From the NCBI RefSeq assembly GCF_001420605.1, contig NZ_LJIZ01000038.1, positions 124,001-188,000 on the forward strand: a stretch of 64,000 nucleotides of DNA. Reading direction: 5' to 3'. The position numbers and the translations under genes are program-made. The stretch comes from Bacillus sp. FJAT-25509. GTDB lineage: Bacteria > Bacillota > Bacilli > Bacillales > Bacillaceae_G. A model generated the notes under the pieces. That model ran no database searches. It was not told the DNA's origin and saw nothing but the letters and a program-made list of their open reading frames with translations. Below, piece after piece: positions 18,031 to 27,131 of the stretch; the stretch's first letter is position 1; the number at the start of each line of letters is the position of its first letter.

Positions 18031-18407
18031 TCTTGTCACCTTCCTTTAAGAATAGCTTTAGTCGTAAGCGAAAAAATATGCCGAAAAGAAATATTTACTA
18101 ATTTATAATTGAAAGCGTTTTAATCATTTTTTTCTAATAATTTTCGATAACCATTTTCCATATATATAAATAAATTAATGAAAGGGAGGTATTTCTAATG
18201 ATTTAATTTATCTAATATTAATACTAAAAATTGAATGTTGAGAAAATTATTTTTCATAATAAAAAACGACAAACAACAATTAAATCTAAGAAATTAATAG
18301 AGTAAAAGTTAATTTTTTTTAGTTTGTCTGACTCTTTTGATGTATGAAACAAGTAATTTGACCAATACTAGTAATAGTCAAAATGAAAGAGGAGACTGAT
18401 ACTGATT
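18031..18407. other. Intergenic region with a ribosome site before a two-codon ORF
   Basis: No full gene. AAGGGAGG at 18182-18189 is followed by ATG ATT TAA at 18198-18206, a good ribosome site in front of a two-codon ORF, which may be all that is left of a gene. A TGAAAGCGTTTTAA sequence at 18110-18123 partly resembles a CcpA cre site. Confidence 0.4.
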
Positions 18408-18644
18408 ATGCAAGTACTAACAGTTTGTCTTATATATTCGGGTGTGATCTTACTCTATCTCTTGTTCAAGAAAGTTCAATATAATAAGAGACAAAAAAAT
18501 GTGATTAATTTTTTCCTATACTATAATCGTAGAAAAAGTAATGTTAATAGAGATACGAAAAGAACAGGAGATATTATTTATTTAATGCCTCAATCGACAT
18601 TGAACAAAGGTATTTTACGAAAGCGAAAAGATGATTTTGAGTAA
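18408..18644 (+). CDS. Small unrecognised membrane protein
   Basis: 78 residues: one membrane helix at residues 3-19 (VLTVCLIYSGVILLYLLF) followed by a strongly basic tail rich in Lys, Arg and Asn. The nearest ribosome site (GAGGAG) is 14 bases from the ATG, which is long. It shares a bidirectional terminator with sspO. It lies among spore genes but I do not recognise the family. Confidence 0.5.
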   Translation: MQVLTVCLIYSGVILLYLLFKKVQYNKRQKNVINFFLYYNRRKSNVNRDTKRTGDIIYLMPQSTLNKGILRKRKDDFE

Positions 18645-18660
18645 TGATCAAAAAATATTA

Positions 18661-18702
18661 AAAAATAGCAAGCAATTCTTATAAATTGCTTGCTATTTTT
18701 TT
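18661..18702. terminator. Bidirectional terminator
   Basis: AAAAATAGCAAGCAATT and AATTGCTTGCTATTTTT form a 17-bp stem. It serves the small membrane gene on the plus strand and sspO on the minus strand. Confidence 0.9.
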
Positions 18703-18847
18703 ATTGTCTTTTTTTCGTCTTTTTATTGTTTAACTTATAATCTGCTGAAAGTGGCTCTTGTGCAGTTTCTTCATTAAAACCAGCAGCTTTTCCTTGCTCG
18801 ATTGAAGCTGACATTCCGCTGCCAGAATTATTTTTACGTCTAGACAT
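18701..18847 (-). CDS. sspO: Small acid-soluble spore protein O
   Basis: 48 residues starting at ATG 18847 with AAGGAGG upstream. The pattern GMSASIEQGKAAGF near the middle and the C-terminal NNKKTKKRQ match the SspO (CotK) family, in which B. subtilis has GMN-AK-QGKGAGY and NNKKRK-NQ. A minor forespore protein. In B. subtilis it is divergent from citB; here about 4.4 kb of other genes separate them. Confidence 0.85.
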   Translation of the reverse strand: MSRRKNNSGSGMSASIEQGKAAGFNEETAQEPLSADYKLNNKKTKKRQ

Positions 18848-19273
18848 GATATTCCTCCTTATATAAGGCCATTTTCGTAAACATATTTTTGGAATAGGTT
18901 TGAAAATTACCTTTTATAATCGATATTCTTTCCTATATTTTTTATAGTACCCTAAAAATTTTTTTGGTAATTAATGTGAACGTAATGATAAATTGTTCAA
19001 TGTCAGCACCTTATAAAGGTGTTTTTTTATGTTTGTCGTTGCTGGAATTGACGAGATTGAACAAGAAATAAAAAACTAACAGGATTAAAGACATGTCCAG
19101 GAGAAAAAAACGATATCTTTTAGACTATTTATTCAAACCGTATTTCAATTTTGTGAATATATTGGCTTATGTGTATGTTTGATTGTTTATTAAAAGCAAG
19201 CGAAGTTATTTTACGGGATAAGTCTTCCTAAGTAGGTTGGCTTTTTAAATTTATTTAAAAGGGGAAATCATAA
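18848..19273. other. Intergenic region with a terminator-like hairpin
   Basis: CACCTTATAAAGGTG followed by TTTTTTT at 19007-19028 is a good hairpin terminator with no gene directly before it. A 16-codon ORF (MFVVAGIDEIEQEIKN) at 19029-19079 has no ribosome site. The hairpin may be left from a lost gene. Confidence 0.4.
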
Positions 19274-19882
19274 ATGACAAATCCAACTTATCACGAAAGA
19301 AATTTATCAAATATAAATAAGTTAGCTCCAAATACAAAGCAAGCAGCATTAAAGTGGTACAATTATTGTATAAAAAATAATATCGATGTTTTAATTTACG
19401 AAACGACTCGAACAAGAGAACGACAAGAAGAACTAGTTGATAATGGCAAGTCCCAAACTAGAAAGTCATATCATATTGTAGGTCAAGCATTAGACTTTGT
19501 TCCGATTGTAAATGGTAAAGAAGGGTGGAACTCATACAATTCTGAACCGTTTAAATCGGCTATTAATTATGCAAAATCCATTGGCTTCACATGGGGTGGG
19601 GACTGGAGTAGCTTTGTAGATGAGCCACATTTACAATTTGAATACAAAGGATATGGTACTGATAAAGCATTGGAAGCTAAACCACCTGCATATCCAGGAA
19701 CGATCATAAAATCAGGTTCAAAAGGAAATAGTGTTAAATTAGTTCAAAAAGAATTAGGAATTACAGCAGACGGTATATTCGGTCCTATTACGGATCGGGC
19801 GGTAAGGAATTTTCAAAAGAAAAATGGCCTGACCGTAGATGGAAAAGTTGGCCCAAAAACTTGGGCAAAATTATTTGTTTAA
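19274..19882 (+). CDS. Endolysin-like L-Ala-D-Glu peptidase with PG-binding domain
   Basis: Cell-wall hydrolase of 202 residues. Residues 1-130 form an M15/VanY-type (CwlK, Ply500-like) domain with the zinc ligands His67 and Asp74 in SYHIVGQALD and His119 in DEPHLQFE. Residues 140-202 are a PG_binding_1 domain (GSKGNSVKLVQKELGI, ADGIFGPITDRAV, GKVGPKTWAKL). There is no signal peptide, as in phage endolysins that need a holin, or in enzymes acting during mother-cell lysis. Ribosome site AAAAGGGGAAA. No holin is next to it. It lies in the species-specific insertion before citB. Confidence 0.88.
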   Translation: MTNPTYHERNLSNINKLAPNTKQAALKWYNYCIKNNIDVLIYETTRTRERQEELVDNGKSQTRKSYHIVGQALDFVPIVNGKEGWNSYNSEPFKSAINYAKSIGFTWGGDWSSFVDEPHLQFEYKGYGTDKALEAKPPAYPGTIIKSGSKGNSVKLVQKELGITADGIFGPITDRAVRNFQKKNGLTVDGKVGPKTWAKLFV

Positions 19883-19957
19883 GAAAAGGTAAAATCTTAT
19901 TACTAAATTTAGTAAAATAACATTCAAAGTTTCAAATTGTAAAAATAAAATCTAGTT

Positions 19958-19992
19958 CAAACCCTGTATAAGTATTGTACAGGGTTTGTTTT
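19958..19992 (+). terminator. Intrinsic terminator
   Basis: CAAACCCTGTA and TACAGGGTTTG pair, then TTTTAAT. Confidence 0.85.
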
Positions 19993-20176
19993 AATATGCG
20001 ACTAATCAAATCATATTGGAATAACGTTACATATAGCTTACATTACGAAAAAGGCAGTTTTTAACGAATGGAGTATAAAAAAAAATATAAGATTGTAAAA
20101 ATTCAAATCCTCCAATATGATGTTTATTGGACAAAAAACTTATTATTGGTGCTTGAAGCATTTCAGGAGGATACAG

Positions 20177-21217
20177 ATGAAAAGATTTATCGAAATAGAC
20201 ATTGCAAGGGGGATCACTATATTACTGGTAGTAATGGGACATACGGCTATTCCAATCTGGTTAAATAACATATTAAGAGATTTTAGAATGCCATTGTTTT
20301 TTTTAGTATCAGGGTATCTTTTTAGTAGTCAGAAGTACTTAAATGATACGCGTCTATTATGGATCAACAAATTTTATGCTTTACTTGTACCTTATTTTAC
20401 AGTAGGGATATTATCTTATTTTTACTGGTTAATTTTAAAAATTGCAGATCCTTTAAGAACTGAATTTATATGGTATAAGCCTCTTGTTGGCATTTTATAT
20501 GGAAATGGAGCTAATGGATGGTTAAGCTTAAATGTACCGTTATGGTTTTTAGTTTGTTTATTTTGTGTTCAATTACTCTATTGTTACTCACAAAAAATAA
20601 TTGGTGATTTTAATGTTTACACCCAAATAGGTTTTTACTTAATTATTGGATTTATTGGCTATGGTATAAGTCGTTTTGTTTTTTTACCATGGGGTTTAGA
20701 TATCGCTTTAGTAGCTCTTCTTTTCATGTATTTAGGGAATAAATTTAAGGAATATCAGTTATTAAATAAAATAAAACCAATTGGAATTGTATCAATTTTA
20801 TCTTTAATAATATTCGGAATTGCTACTTATATCAACGATGCAGATATGAACAATAGGATTTATAATAACTTTTTTATATTTTATACAGCAGGCATTTCCG
20901 GAAGCATTGCAACATTATCGTTTGCAAAATTGTTGTCAAAAATGAAATTACCGACAAAGTTTTTTACTTTTTTAGGTAGAGAATCCTTAATAATTTTAAT
21001 TTTCCATGTTGGATTTGCTATCGCAACATTGAAATTTATAGATAAACTTTATGTTGTAGGAACGATACATTGGTCCATATACTTTGCATTTGGATTAATA
21101 ATCCCTATCTCACTATCGTTTTTCATTAAAAAGATCCCAATTTTAAACAGATTACTAAATGGGAAAGGAAAGCCAGTCGTTACAGAAAATACAATCAGTC
21201 AATTAAAGGTGTCATAA
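20177..21217 (+). CDS. Membrane-bound acyltransferase (acyltransferase family 3)
   Basis: 346 residues from ATG 20177, preceded by AGGAGG; the frame opens earlier but without a ribosome site. About ten membrane helices. The family motifs are present: catalytic His22 in VVMGHTAIP and FRMPLFFLVSGYLF. Enzymes of this type O-acylate cell-surface polysaccharides or lipids (OafA/WecH group). No polysaccharide genes are adjacent, so the acceptor cannot be inferred. It ends in its own terminator. Confidence 0.88.
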   Translation: MKRFIEIDIARGITILLVVMGHTAIPIWLNNILRDFRMPLFFLVSGYLFSSQKYLNDTRLLWINKFYALLVPYFTVGILSYFYWLILKIADPLRTEFIWYKPLVGILYGNGANGWLSLNVPLWFLVCLFCVQLLYCYSQKIIGDFNVYTQIGFYLIIGFIGYGISRFVFLPWGLDIALVALLFMYLGNKFKEYQLLNKIKPIGIVSILSLIIFGIATYINDADMNNRIYNNFFIFYTAGISGSIATLSFAKLLSKMKLPTKFFTFLGRESLIILIFHVGFAIATLKFIDKLYVVGTIHWSIYFAFGLIIPISLSFFIKKIPILNRLLNGKGKPVVTENTISQLKVS

Positions 21218-21257
21218 TAAAGAGTGTAAGTTGAAGCTAAATTTGCATTATAAATAA

Positions 21258-21291
21258 GCCCTGTGTCCATTCCGGATACAGGGTATTTTTG
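21258..21291 (+). terminator. Intrinsic terminator after the acyltransferase
   Basis: CCCTGTGTCC and GGATACAGGG pair with one mismatch around ATTCC, then TATTTTT. Confidence 0.8.
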
Positions 21292-21382
21292 TAATATAAA
21301 TCATAATTTAGATTCTAAATGGTAAAAATAAACATGCATTAAAAAAGAATATAGAGGAAGTAAGTATTATGAAGGTACTGTA

Positions 21383-22486
21383 ATGAATCGTAAATTGAAA
21401 GTAAGTGGTTTTCAATTATTATGTATGATTTTTATGTTTATTAATGGTACATCGCCACCAATTGAAATCTATTCTTTAGCCAAGCAAGATGCATGGATGA
21501 GTTTATTAATAGGACTTACTATGGGGTGTCTATTATTTTTTGTATATATAAAGTTATATTCATTTTTTCCTGATGTACCATTTACAAAATATATACAAAA
21601 TATTTTAGGTAAATATGTTGGAAAATTGTTAGCACTAATCTATATAATATATTTTATTTATATAGGTGCACGAGTTTTGCGTAATTTTGAGGAGTTAATG
21701 GTTATTACTCTTTATAATGCTTCATCACGTATTTCGATTGGAATATTAATGATGATTGTAGTCATATATGCAAGTCATAAAGGAATTGAAACATTTGCAC
21801 GTGCAAATGAATTTATTTTTTTATTTATAATGTTTATTACTTTTATAATTATTGGATTAGAAATTATTTCTGGCTTAATCAATATTAATAATCTAAGACC
21901 TGTATTAGAAAGTGGATGGAAACCGGTGTTAAAGGCAACTCCGATATTAATTTCAAATCCTTTTGGTGAGATATTTACCTTTACAATGATTTTGCCATAT
22001 TTAAATAAACAAAAGAAAGTAGTAAAGGTAGGAATAGCATCCTATCTATTTTCTGGGCTTATATTGACTTTATCTTCAATGTTAAATACTTCCATAATGG
22101 GCGTTTCTGACATAGAAAGAAGCATATATCCACTTCTTACAGCTGTTAGTTATATTAGTATTGCTGATTTTGTTCAAAGATTGGATACCTTTATTATAGT
22201 AGTTTCGGTATGTAATTATTTCGTGAAGATTACTATTTATTTCTATTGTGCGGTGTCAGGAACAGCAGATTTATTTGGCATTAAGGAAAGTAAGCAATTA
22301 GTTTATCCTACTTCCGTTATTATGTTAGTTTGTTCAATGTGGATGACAACGAATTATCTTGCATTACGTAATGAAGCAAGTGATGTTGTCCCCTTTTTAC
22401 TACAGATACCTCTTCAAATTATTATCCCAATATGTTTATTACTAATAGTGCTAATAAAAAGGAAACTAAAATACCCAGCCTTATAA
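21383..22486 (+). CDS. GerAB/YndE-family spore germination permease
   Basis: 367 residues, ten predicted membrane helices, of the GerAB family within the APC transporter superfamily; B subunits of germinant receptors bind the small germinant in the spore inner membrane. Typical features are the N-terminal KVSGFQLLCMIFMF and a loop with SGWKPVLKATPILI. No gerA-type A subunit or C lipoprotein lies beside it, so it is an orphan. The start overlaps a five-codon ORF: GAGGAAG, then ATG AAG GTA CTG TAA TG, with the last ATG being this start, which suggests translational coupling. Confidence 0.88.
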   Translation: MNRKLKVSGFQLLCMIFMFINGTSPPIEIYSLAKQDAWMSLLIGLTMGCLLFFVYIKLYSFFPDVPFTKYIQNILGKYVGKLLALIYIIYFIYIGARVLRNFEELMVITLYNASSRISIGILMMIVVIYASHKGIETFARANEFIFLFIMFITFIIIGLEIISGLININNLRPVLESGWKPVLKATPILISNPFGEIFTFTMILPYLNKQKKVVKVGIASYLFSGLILTLSSMLNTSIMGVSDIERSIYPLLTAVSYISIADFVQRLDTFIIVVSVCNYFVKITIYFYCAVSGTADLFGIKESKQLVYPTSVIMLVCSMWMTTNYLALRNEASDVVPFLLQIPLQIIIPICLLLIVLIKRKLKYPAL

Positions 22487-22535
22487 AGAAATTCTCTGGA
22501 TTTTGTAGTGCATCCCAAAAGAAAAAATAGCTAGG

Positions 22536-22562
22536 AGACTACATTTTTGTGGTCTTTTTCTT
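22536..22562 (+). terminator. Intrinsic terminator after the gerAB-like gene
   Basis: AGACTAC-ATTTTT-GTGGTCT followed by TTTTCTTTT. Confidence 0.75.
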
Positions 22563-22572
22563 TTGCTCAAAA

Positions 22573-22773
22573 TCAATATGGATAGACCTCGGACATAAAG
22601 CACTAAAGCAATTAAAAGCGATGTCTGGTAATACTCACTTCAAATTGATGAATCAATTGAAAATTTTAGATCCCGATGACATTGAAATTTACATGTATTG
22701 CGGACTAATGAGTTATGCAACGAGTATGGGTAAAGAATTAACACTAGAAAAATTTGAAGATATTCTGGATTAG
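22573..22773 (+). pseudogene. Possible relic of a phage tail-assembly chaperone gene
   Basis: The frame contains WIDLGHKALKQLKAMSG, then ILDPDDIEIYMYCGLMSYAT and LTLEKFEDILD. The layout (conserved D-L-G-KA, then DP-D---Y-GL, then LT-E-VED-LD) resembles small tail-assembly chaperones of Gram-positive phages. No ribosome site or proper start exists; the frame opens inside the terminator of the preceding gene. Together with the endolysin-like gene at 19274 it could mark an old prophage. Weakly supported. Confidence 0.3.
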
Positions 22774-23132
22774 GCTGCTAACTAGAAAAACAATATTATA
22801 AAATTAATACTTTCCTACAAGTGATTTTATTTTAATCTGCAAACGATTTAATGAAAAATTTTGAATAAGGATAAAATATTCTTTTTAATTTATTGGGTGT
22901 ATTCAGAGTGAAATATCAAGAAGGTGTTATAATAAATATATAAATATAAGACTCCTAGACAGATTTAGGAGTCTTTATATTGGTTCACACATTTTAAGTC
23001 TCACGTTAACAAAAATCACATTATGTTCACATCTTGTTCACGAACTTTTAAAAACTCAATTAAAATCTATGGATTTAAATGATGATATAATTGAGTTAAA
23101 GATTATTAAATGAACTAATTGTTTTAAAGGTC
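22774..23132. other. Intergenic region upstream of citB
   Basis: AT-rich. It holds a symmetrical hairpin AAGACTCCTA/TAGGAGTCTT at 22948-22975 with a weak T-run (TTTATAT), a possible terminator. No gene is seen. The citB control region begins at its right end. Confidence 0.45.
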
Positions 23133-23147
23133 ATAAGTAATACTTAT
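23133..23147 (+). promoter_or_regulatory. CcpC-type operator of citB
   Basis: ATAAGTAATACTTAT is an exact match to ATAA-N7-TTAT, the dyad bound by the citrate-responsive LysR-type repressor CcpC. Its centre is about 66 bases before the start point predicted from the promoter at 23171-23199. A second, 8-bp-spaced copy (ATAAGTTACTTCTTAT) is at 23155-23170 and a single TTAT at 23176-23179. Confidence 0.7.
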
Positions 23148-23170
23148 TGCAAATGATAAGTTACTTCTTA

Positions 23171-23199
23171 TTTACTTATGATATACATTGTAATAATAT
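23171..23199 (+). promoter_or_regulatory. Likely citB promoter
   Basis: TTTACT and TAATAT are separated by 17 bases. The predicted start point is near 23206, leaving an untranslated leader of about 68 bases. The TTAT half-site lies close to -27, as in the B. subtilis citB promoter. Confidence 0.5.
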
Positions 23200-23273
23200 A
23201 TTATTGTAAGGTATTGAAAAGTTTGGATATAAAATATATTCAGACATTTTTTGCTTAATAGGGGGAAGAACAC

Positions 23274-26000
23274 ATGGGGAAAAATGACGTTTTCCAATCT
23301 CGTTCGACATTTACTGCGAACGATAAAACTTATCATTATTATCGCTTAAAAGCAATTGAGGAAGCTGGAGTAGCTAAAATCGGTAAATTACCTTATTCGA
23401 TTAAAGTGTTACTAGAGTCAGTTCTTCGTCAAGTAGATGGAAGAGTAATTACAAAAGATCATGTTGAAAATTTAGCAAAATGGGGAACAAGCGAGCTACA
23501 AGATGTAGATGTTCCGTTTAAACCTTCTCGTGTTATTTTACAAGACTTCACAGGTGTTCCAGCTGTAGTTGACTTAGCTTCATTACGTAAGGCAATGGCT
23601 GATATGGGTGGAGACCCTGAAGTAATTAATCCAGAAATTCCAGTAGATCTAGTAATTGATCACTCTGTAATGGTTGATAAAGCTGGTTCAGTGGATGCAT
23701 TAGATTTCAATATGGATTTAGAATTTTCTCGTAACGAAGAGCGTTACCAATTCTTAAGCTGGGCTCAAAAAGCATTTAATAACTATCGTGCAGTTCCACC
23801 AGCAACTGGTATCGTACACCAAGTTAACTTAGAATACTTAGCAAATGTAGTACATGCAATTGCAAATGAAGATGGTGAAGTTGTTGCATTCCCTGATACA
23901 TTAGTGGGTACTGACTCACATACTACTATGATTAATGGTATTGGTGTATTAGGTTGGGGTGTAGGTGGTATTGAAGCTGAAGCAGGTATGCTTGGTCAAC
24001 CATCATATTTCCCAGTTCCAGAAGTTATCGGTGTTAAATTAATCGGTGCTTTACCAAGTGGAACAACTGCAACTGATGTAGCGTTAAAAGTTACTGAAGT
24101 TTTACGTAAAAAAGGTGTAGTAAATAAATTTGTTGAGTTCTTTGGACCAGGTTTACAAAGCATGCCTTTAGCAGACCGTGCTACTATTGCAAACATGGCT
24201 CCTGAATACGGTGCAACATGTGGATTCTTCCCAGTTGATGCTGAGGCACTTAACTACTTACGTTTAACAGGTCGTTCTGAAGAGCAAATTCAATTAGTTG
24301 AAGCTTATTGCAAAGCTAATGATTTATTCTATACAGCTGACTTAGAAGATCCTACATTTACTGATTTAGTAGAAATCAATCTTTCAGAAATTGAATCAAA
24401 TCTTTCTGGTCCAAAACGTCCACAAGATTTAATCCCATTATCTGAAATGAAAAAAGCATTCCAAGCAGCAGTTTCTGCTCCAATGGGTAATGCAGGATTC
24501 GGTTTAACTGATGAAACATTAAATAAAGAAGTAAACGTTAAATTTGAAAACGGTACTGAAACAACTTTTAAAACTGGTGCAGTAGCAATCGCAGCAATCA
24601 CAAGTTGTACAAATACTTCAAACCCATACGTTATGTTAGGTGCTGGTTTAGTAGCTAAAAAAGCTGTTGAAAAAGGTTTAACAGTACCTGCTTATGTAAA
24701 AACTTCATTAGCTCCAGGATCTAAAGTTGTTAGTGGATATTTACAAGAAGCTGGCTTAATTCCTTTCTTAAATCAATTAGGATTTAACATCGTTGGTTAT
24801 GGATGTACTACATGTATCGGTAACTCAGGTCCATTAGCACCTGAAATGGAAACAGCTATTGCTGAAAATGATATGTTAGTAACTTCTGTACTTTCTGGTA
24901 ACCGTAACTTCGAAGGACGTATTCATCCTCAAGTTAAAGGTAACTACTTAGCATCACCACCATTAGTAGTTGCTTACGCGTTAGCAGGTAATGTAAATAT
25001 CGACTTCTCAGTTGAGCCAATCGGTCAAGATAAAGATGGAAACGATGTATTCTTAAAAGATATTTGGCCAACATCTGCAGAAGTTCAAGAAGTAGTTGCA
25101 TCTACAGTTACTCCTGAATTATTCAAAAAAGAATACGAAAGAGTATTTGAAGATAACAAACGTTGGAACGAAATTCAAACAACTGATGATTCATTATACA
25201 AATGGGATAGCGAATCAACTTATATTGCAAATCCTCCATTCTTTGAAGGATTATCAAAAGAGCCAGGCGTAGTTAAACCATTAGCTGGTTTAAAAATCGT
25301 TGGTAAATTCGGTGATTCAGTAACAACTGACCACATTTCACCAGCTGGTTCAATTGGTAAAACAACTCCTGCAGGACTTTACCTACAAAGTAAAGGTGTT
25401 AAACCTGTAGACTTCAACTCATACGGTTCTCGTCGTGGTAACCACGATGTAATGATGCGTGGTACATTTGCTAATATCCGTATCCGTAACCAAATCGCTC
25501 CAGGTACAGAAGGTGGATACACTACTTACTGGCCAACTGGCGAAGTAATGTCAATTTATGATGCAGCAATGCGTTATAAAGAAGATGGTACTGGATTAAT
25601 GATTTTAGCTGGAAATGACTACGGTATGGGAAGTTCTCGTGACTGGGCTGCTAAAGGAACAAATCTTTTAGGTATAAAAACAGTTCTTGCTGAAAGCTTC
25701 GAACGTATTCACAGAAGTAACTTAGTATTAATGGGTGTTTTACCTCTTCAATTTAAAGATGGTGAAAATGCTGAAACATTTGGATTAAATGGTAAAGAAG
25801 TATTTGCTGTTAATGTAGATGAGAATGTTAAACCACGTGATCTTGTAAAAGTAACTGCAACAAAAGAAGACGGTACAACTGTTGAATTTGAAGTAGTTGC
25901 TCGTTTCGACAGCGAAGTTGAAATTGACTACTACCGTCATGGTGGTATCTTACAAATGGTATTACGTGATAAATTAAATAATTCTAAAGTAACTCATTAA
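23274..26000 (+). CDS. citB: Aconitate hydratase (AcnA-type)
   Basis: TCA-cycle enzyme that converts citrate to isocitrate through cis-aconitate; without its cluster the homologous protein in Bacillus binds RNA. 908 residues, the normal length for bacterial AcnA. The three Cys ligands of the [4Fe-4S] cluster are Cys445 ([10 protein letters not shown]), Cys511 and Cys514 ([10 protein letters not shown]). The C-terminal swivel domain carries [17 protein letters not shown] precedes ATG 23274. Control by CcpC is supported by the upstream operator. It is followed by a terminator and a tandem repeat array. Confidence 0.97.
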   Translation: MGKNDVFQSRSTFTANDKTYHYYRLKAIEEAGVAKIGKLPYSIKVLLESVLRQVDGRVITKDHVENLAKWGTSELQDVDVPFKPSRVILQDFTGVPAVVDLASLRKAMADMGGDPEVINPEIPVDLVIDHSVMVDKAGSVDALDFNMDLEFSRNEERYQFLSWAQKAFNNYRAVPPATGIVHQVNLEYLANVVHAIANEDGEVVAFPDTLVGTDSHTTMINGIGVLGWGVGGIEAEAGMLGQPSYFPVPEVIGVKLIGALPSGTTATDVALKVTEVLRKKGVVNKFVEFFGPGLQSMPLADRATIANMAPEYGATCGFFPVDAEALNYLRLTGRSEEQIQLVEAYCKANDLFYTADLEDPTFTDLVEINLSEIESNLSGPKRPQDLIPLSEMKKAFQAAVSAPMGNAGFGLTDETLNKEVNVKFENGTETTFKTGAVAIAAITSCTNTSNPYVMLGAGLVAKKAVEKGLTVPAYVKTSLAPGSKVVSGYLQEAGLIPFLNQLGFNIVGYGCTTCIGNSGPLAPEMETAIAENDMLVTSVLSGNRNFEGRIHPQVKGNYLASPPLVVAYALAGNVNIDFSVEPIGQDKDGNDVFLKDIWPTSAEVQEVVASTVTPELFKKEYERVFEDNKRWNEIQTTDDSLYKWDSESTYIANPPFFEGLSKEPGVVKPLAGLKIVGKFGDSVTTDHISPAGSIGKTTPAGLYLQSKGVKPVDFNSYGSRRGNHDVMMRGTFANIRIRNQIAPGTEGGYTTYWPTGEVMSIYDAAMRYKEDGTGLMILAGNDYGMGSSRDWAAKGTNLLGIKTVLAESFERIHRSNLVLMGVLPLQFKDGENAETFGLNGKEVFAVNVDENVKPRDLVKVTATKEDGTTVEFEVVARFDSEVEIDYYRHGGILQMVLRDKLNNSKVTH

Positions 26001-26009
26001 TTTGTATAG

Positions 26010-26042
26010 AAAACACGGTCTTTATTGGACCGTGTTTTTTTT
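26010..26042 (+). terminator. Intrinsic terminator after citB
   Basis: AAACACGGTC and GACCGTGTTT pair (with one unpaired base) around a short loop, then eight T. Confidence 0.9.
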
Positions 26043-26059
26043 GTTTGGGTAAGTGGATA

Positions 26060-26279
26060 GCGATTAAAATCTTTGAATCGCTATTAAAAAGATGGCATCG
26101 CAATTAAAAACGTTGAATCGCAATTAAAAGATGGCATCACAAATAAAAATCAGAAACCGCAATTAAATCTGTAGAATCCCAAATAAAAACCAGAAACCGC
26201 AATTAAATCTGTAGAATCCCAAATAAAAACCAAAAATCACAATTAAAAACTGCATATCAGTAATTAAACAAACAGAAAC
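26060..26279. repeat. Eleven-unit 20-bp degenerate tandem repeat
   Basis: Units of 19-22 bases follow one another without spacers. The consensus is about CGCAATTAAAANNNNNGAAT. Early units alternate CTTTGAAT or CGTTGAAT with GATGGCAT endings. Units 5-6 and 7-8 are almost the same 40-base pair (CACAAATAAAAATCAGAAAC or CCCAAATAAAAACCAGAAAC, then CGCAATTAAATCTGTAGAAT), and unit 9 begins a third round, which points to recent duplication of a double unit. It is not coding and lies just after the citB terminator. Confidence 0.85.
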
Positions 26280-26504
26280 GATTAACCCTACACAAAAATG
26301 TACTAAATGGATAAAAAAATTACGAATTAATAGAGCATTCATGTAAAAAATATAATAAAAGTGGATCTATATTAAGATAATTTGAATGGAATAAGTATAT
26401 ACAAGCTAATCACAAGAGATATTGTCTAAGAACATAGGCGAGCTTGTTCCACTTTTGTATTTATTATGGTTAAATAGAGATAGTTCATTAAAAGGGTGAT
26501 TTGT
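26280..26504. other. AT-rich leader region before the yneN-like gene
   Basis: No gene. It probably contains the promoter for the thioredoxin-like gene, but no element stands out. Confidence 0.4.
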
Positions 26505-27056
26505 ATGAAAAAAGTAATTCCTGTGCTGATACTTTTAGTTGCGTTGGGATATTCAATTTTTCAATTATATGAGAAAAAAGAAGAAGAGAAAAAAGTCAGT
26601 AATAATAATGATGCCTATATTGCTTCAATTCAAAAATTAGGTGTTCAAGTTGGACAGCAGGCACCTGATATACAATTGATGACTTTAGATGAAAAGAAGG
26701 TTAATTTATCTTCATTTAAAGGTAAGAAAGTAATCTTAAACTTTTGGGCTACTTGGTGCCCTCCTTGTCAGGATGAGATACCAGCTTTAGAGAAATTCCA
26801 TCAAGAGCATAAGGATATTGAAATGATCGGTGTTGCAGATTATATTGGTGAGAAAAAGGATTTAAGTTTTATCAAGAACTTTGTTAATAAAAATAGTATG
26901 AATTATAGAATTTTAATTGATGAAAACGGTGATAATTTTCGTAAATATGGTGTGATTTCTATACCAACTACATACTTTATTAACCCGAATGGAGAAGTAG
27001 TTTTTAAGCAAATTGGGCCATTAACTGAAAAACAATTAAATGCATTTTTAAAATAA
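26505..27056 (+). CDS. yneN: ResA/StoA/YneN-type thiol-disulfide protein
   Basis: 183 residues: signal anchor at about 3-20, a charged linker, then a TlpA/ResA-type thioredoxin domain with FWATWCPPCQDE, active Cys85 and Cys88, and the cis-Pro loop ISIPTTYFI. It should reduce or isomerise thiols outside the membrane, receiving electrons from CcdA, which is encoded 14 kb upstream in the same conserved block. ATG 26505 is preferred to GTG 26496 because AAAAGGG stands seven bases before it. Position after citB equals that of B. subtilis yneN. Confidence 0.87.
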   Translation: MKKVIPVLILLVALGYSIFQLYEKKEEEKKVSNNNDAYIASIQKLGVQVGQQAPDIQLMTLDEKKVNLSSFKGKKVILNFWATWCPPCQDEIPALEKFHQEHKDIEMIGVADYIGEKKDLSFIKNFVNKNSMNYRILIDENGDNFRKYGVISIPTTYFINPNGEVVFKQIGPLTEKQLNAFLK

Positions 27057-27131
27057 GAAAAAATTTACTAAAATGTAAGAAAACTCTTTTTTTTGGCAAT
27101 ACTAACAACATAAAAAGAAGAGGTGATTGTT

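Noticed and set aside
18110-18123. CcpA cre site (TGAAAGCGTTTTAA)
   Set aside because: The left half fits but the final CA of the consensus is missing, and no catabolic gene starts nearby.
26060-26279. CRISPR array
   Set aside because: The 20-base units follow each other directly, with no unique spacers between constant repeats, and no cas gene is present.
27060-27131. Fur box ahead of the FbpB-like gene
   Set aside because: No GATAATGATTATC-like palindrome is visible upstream.
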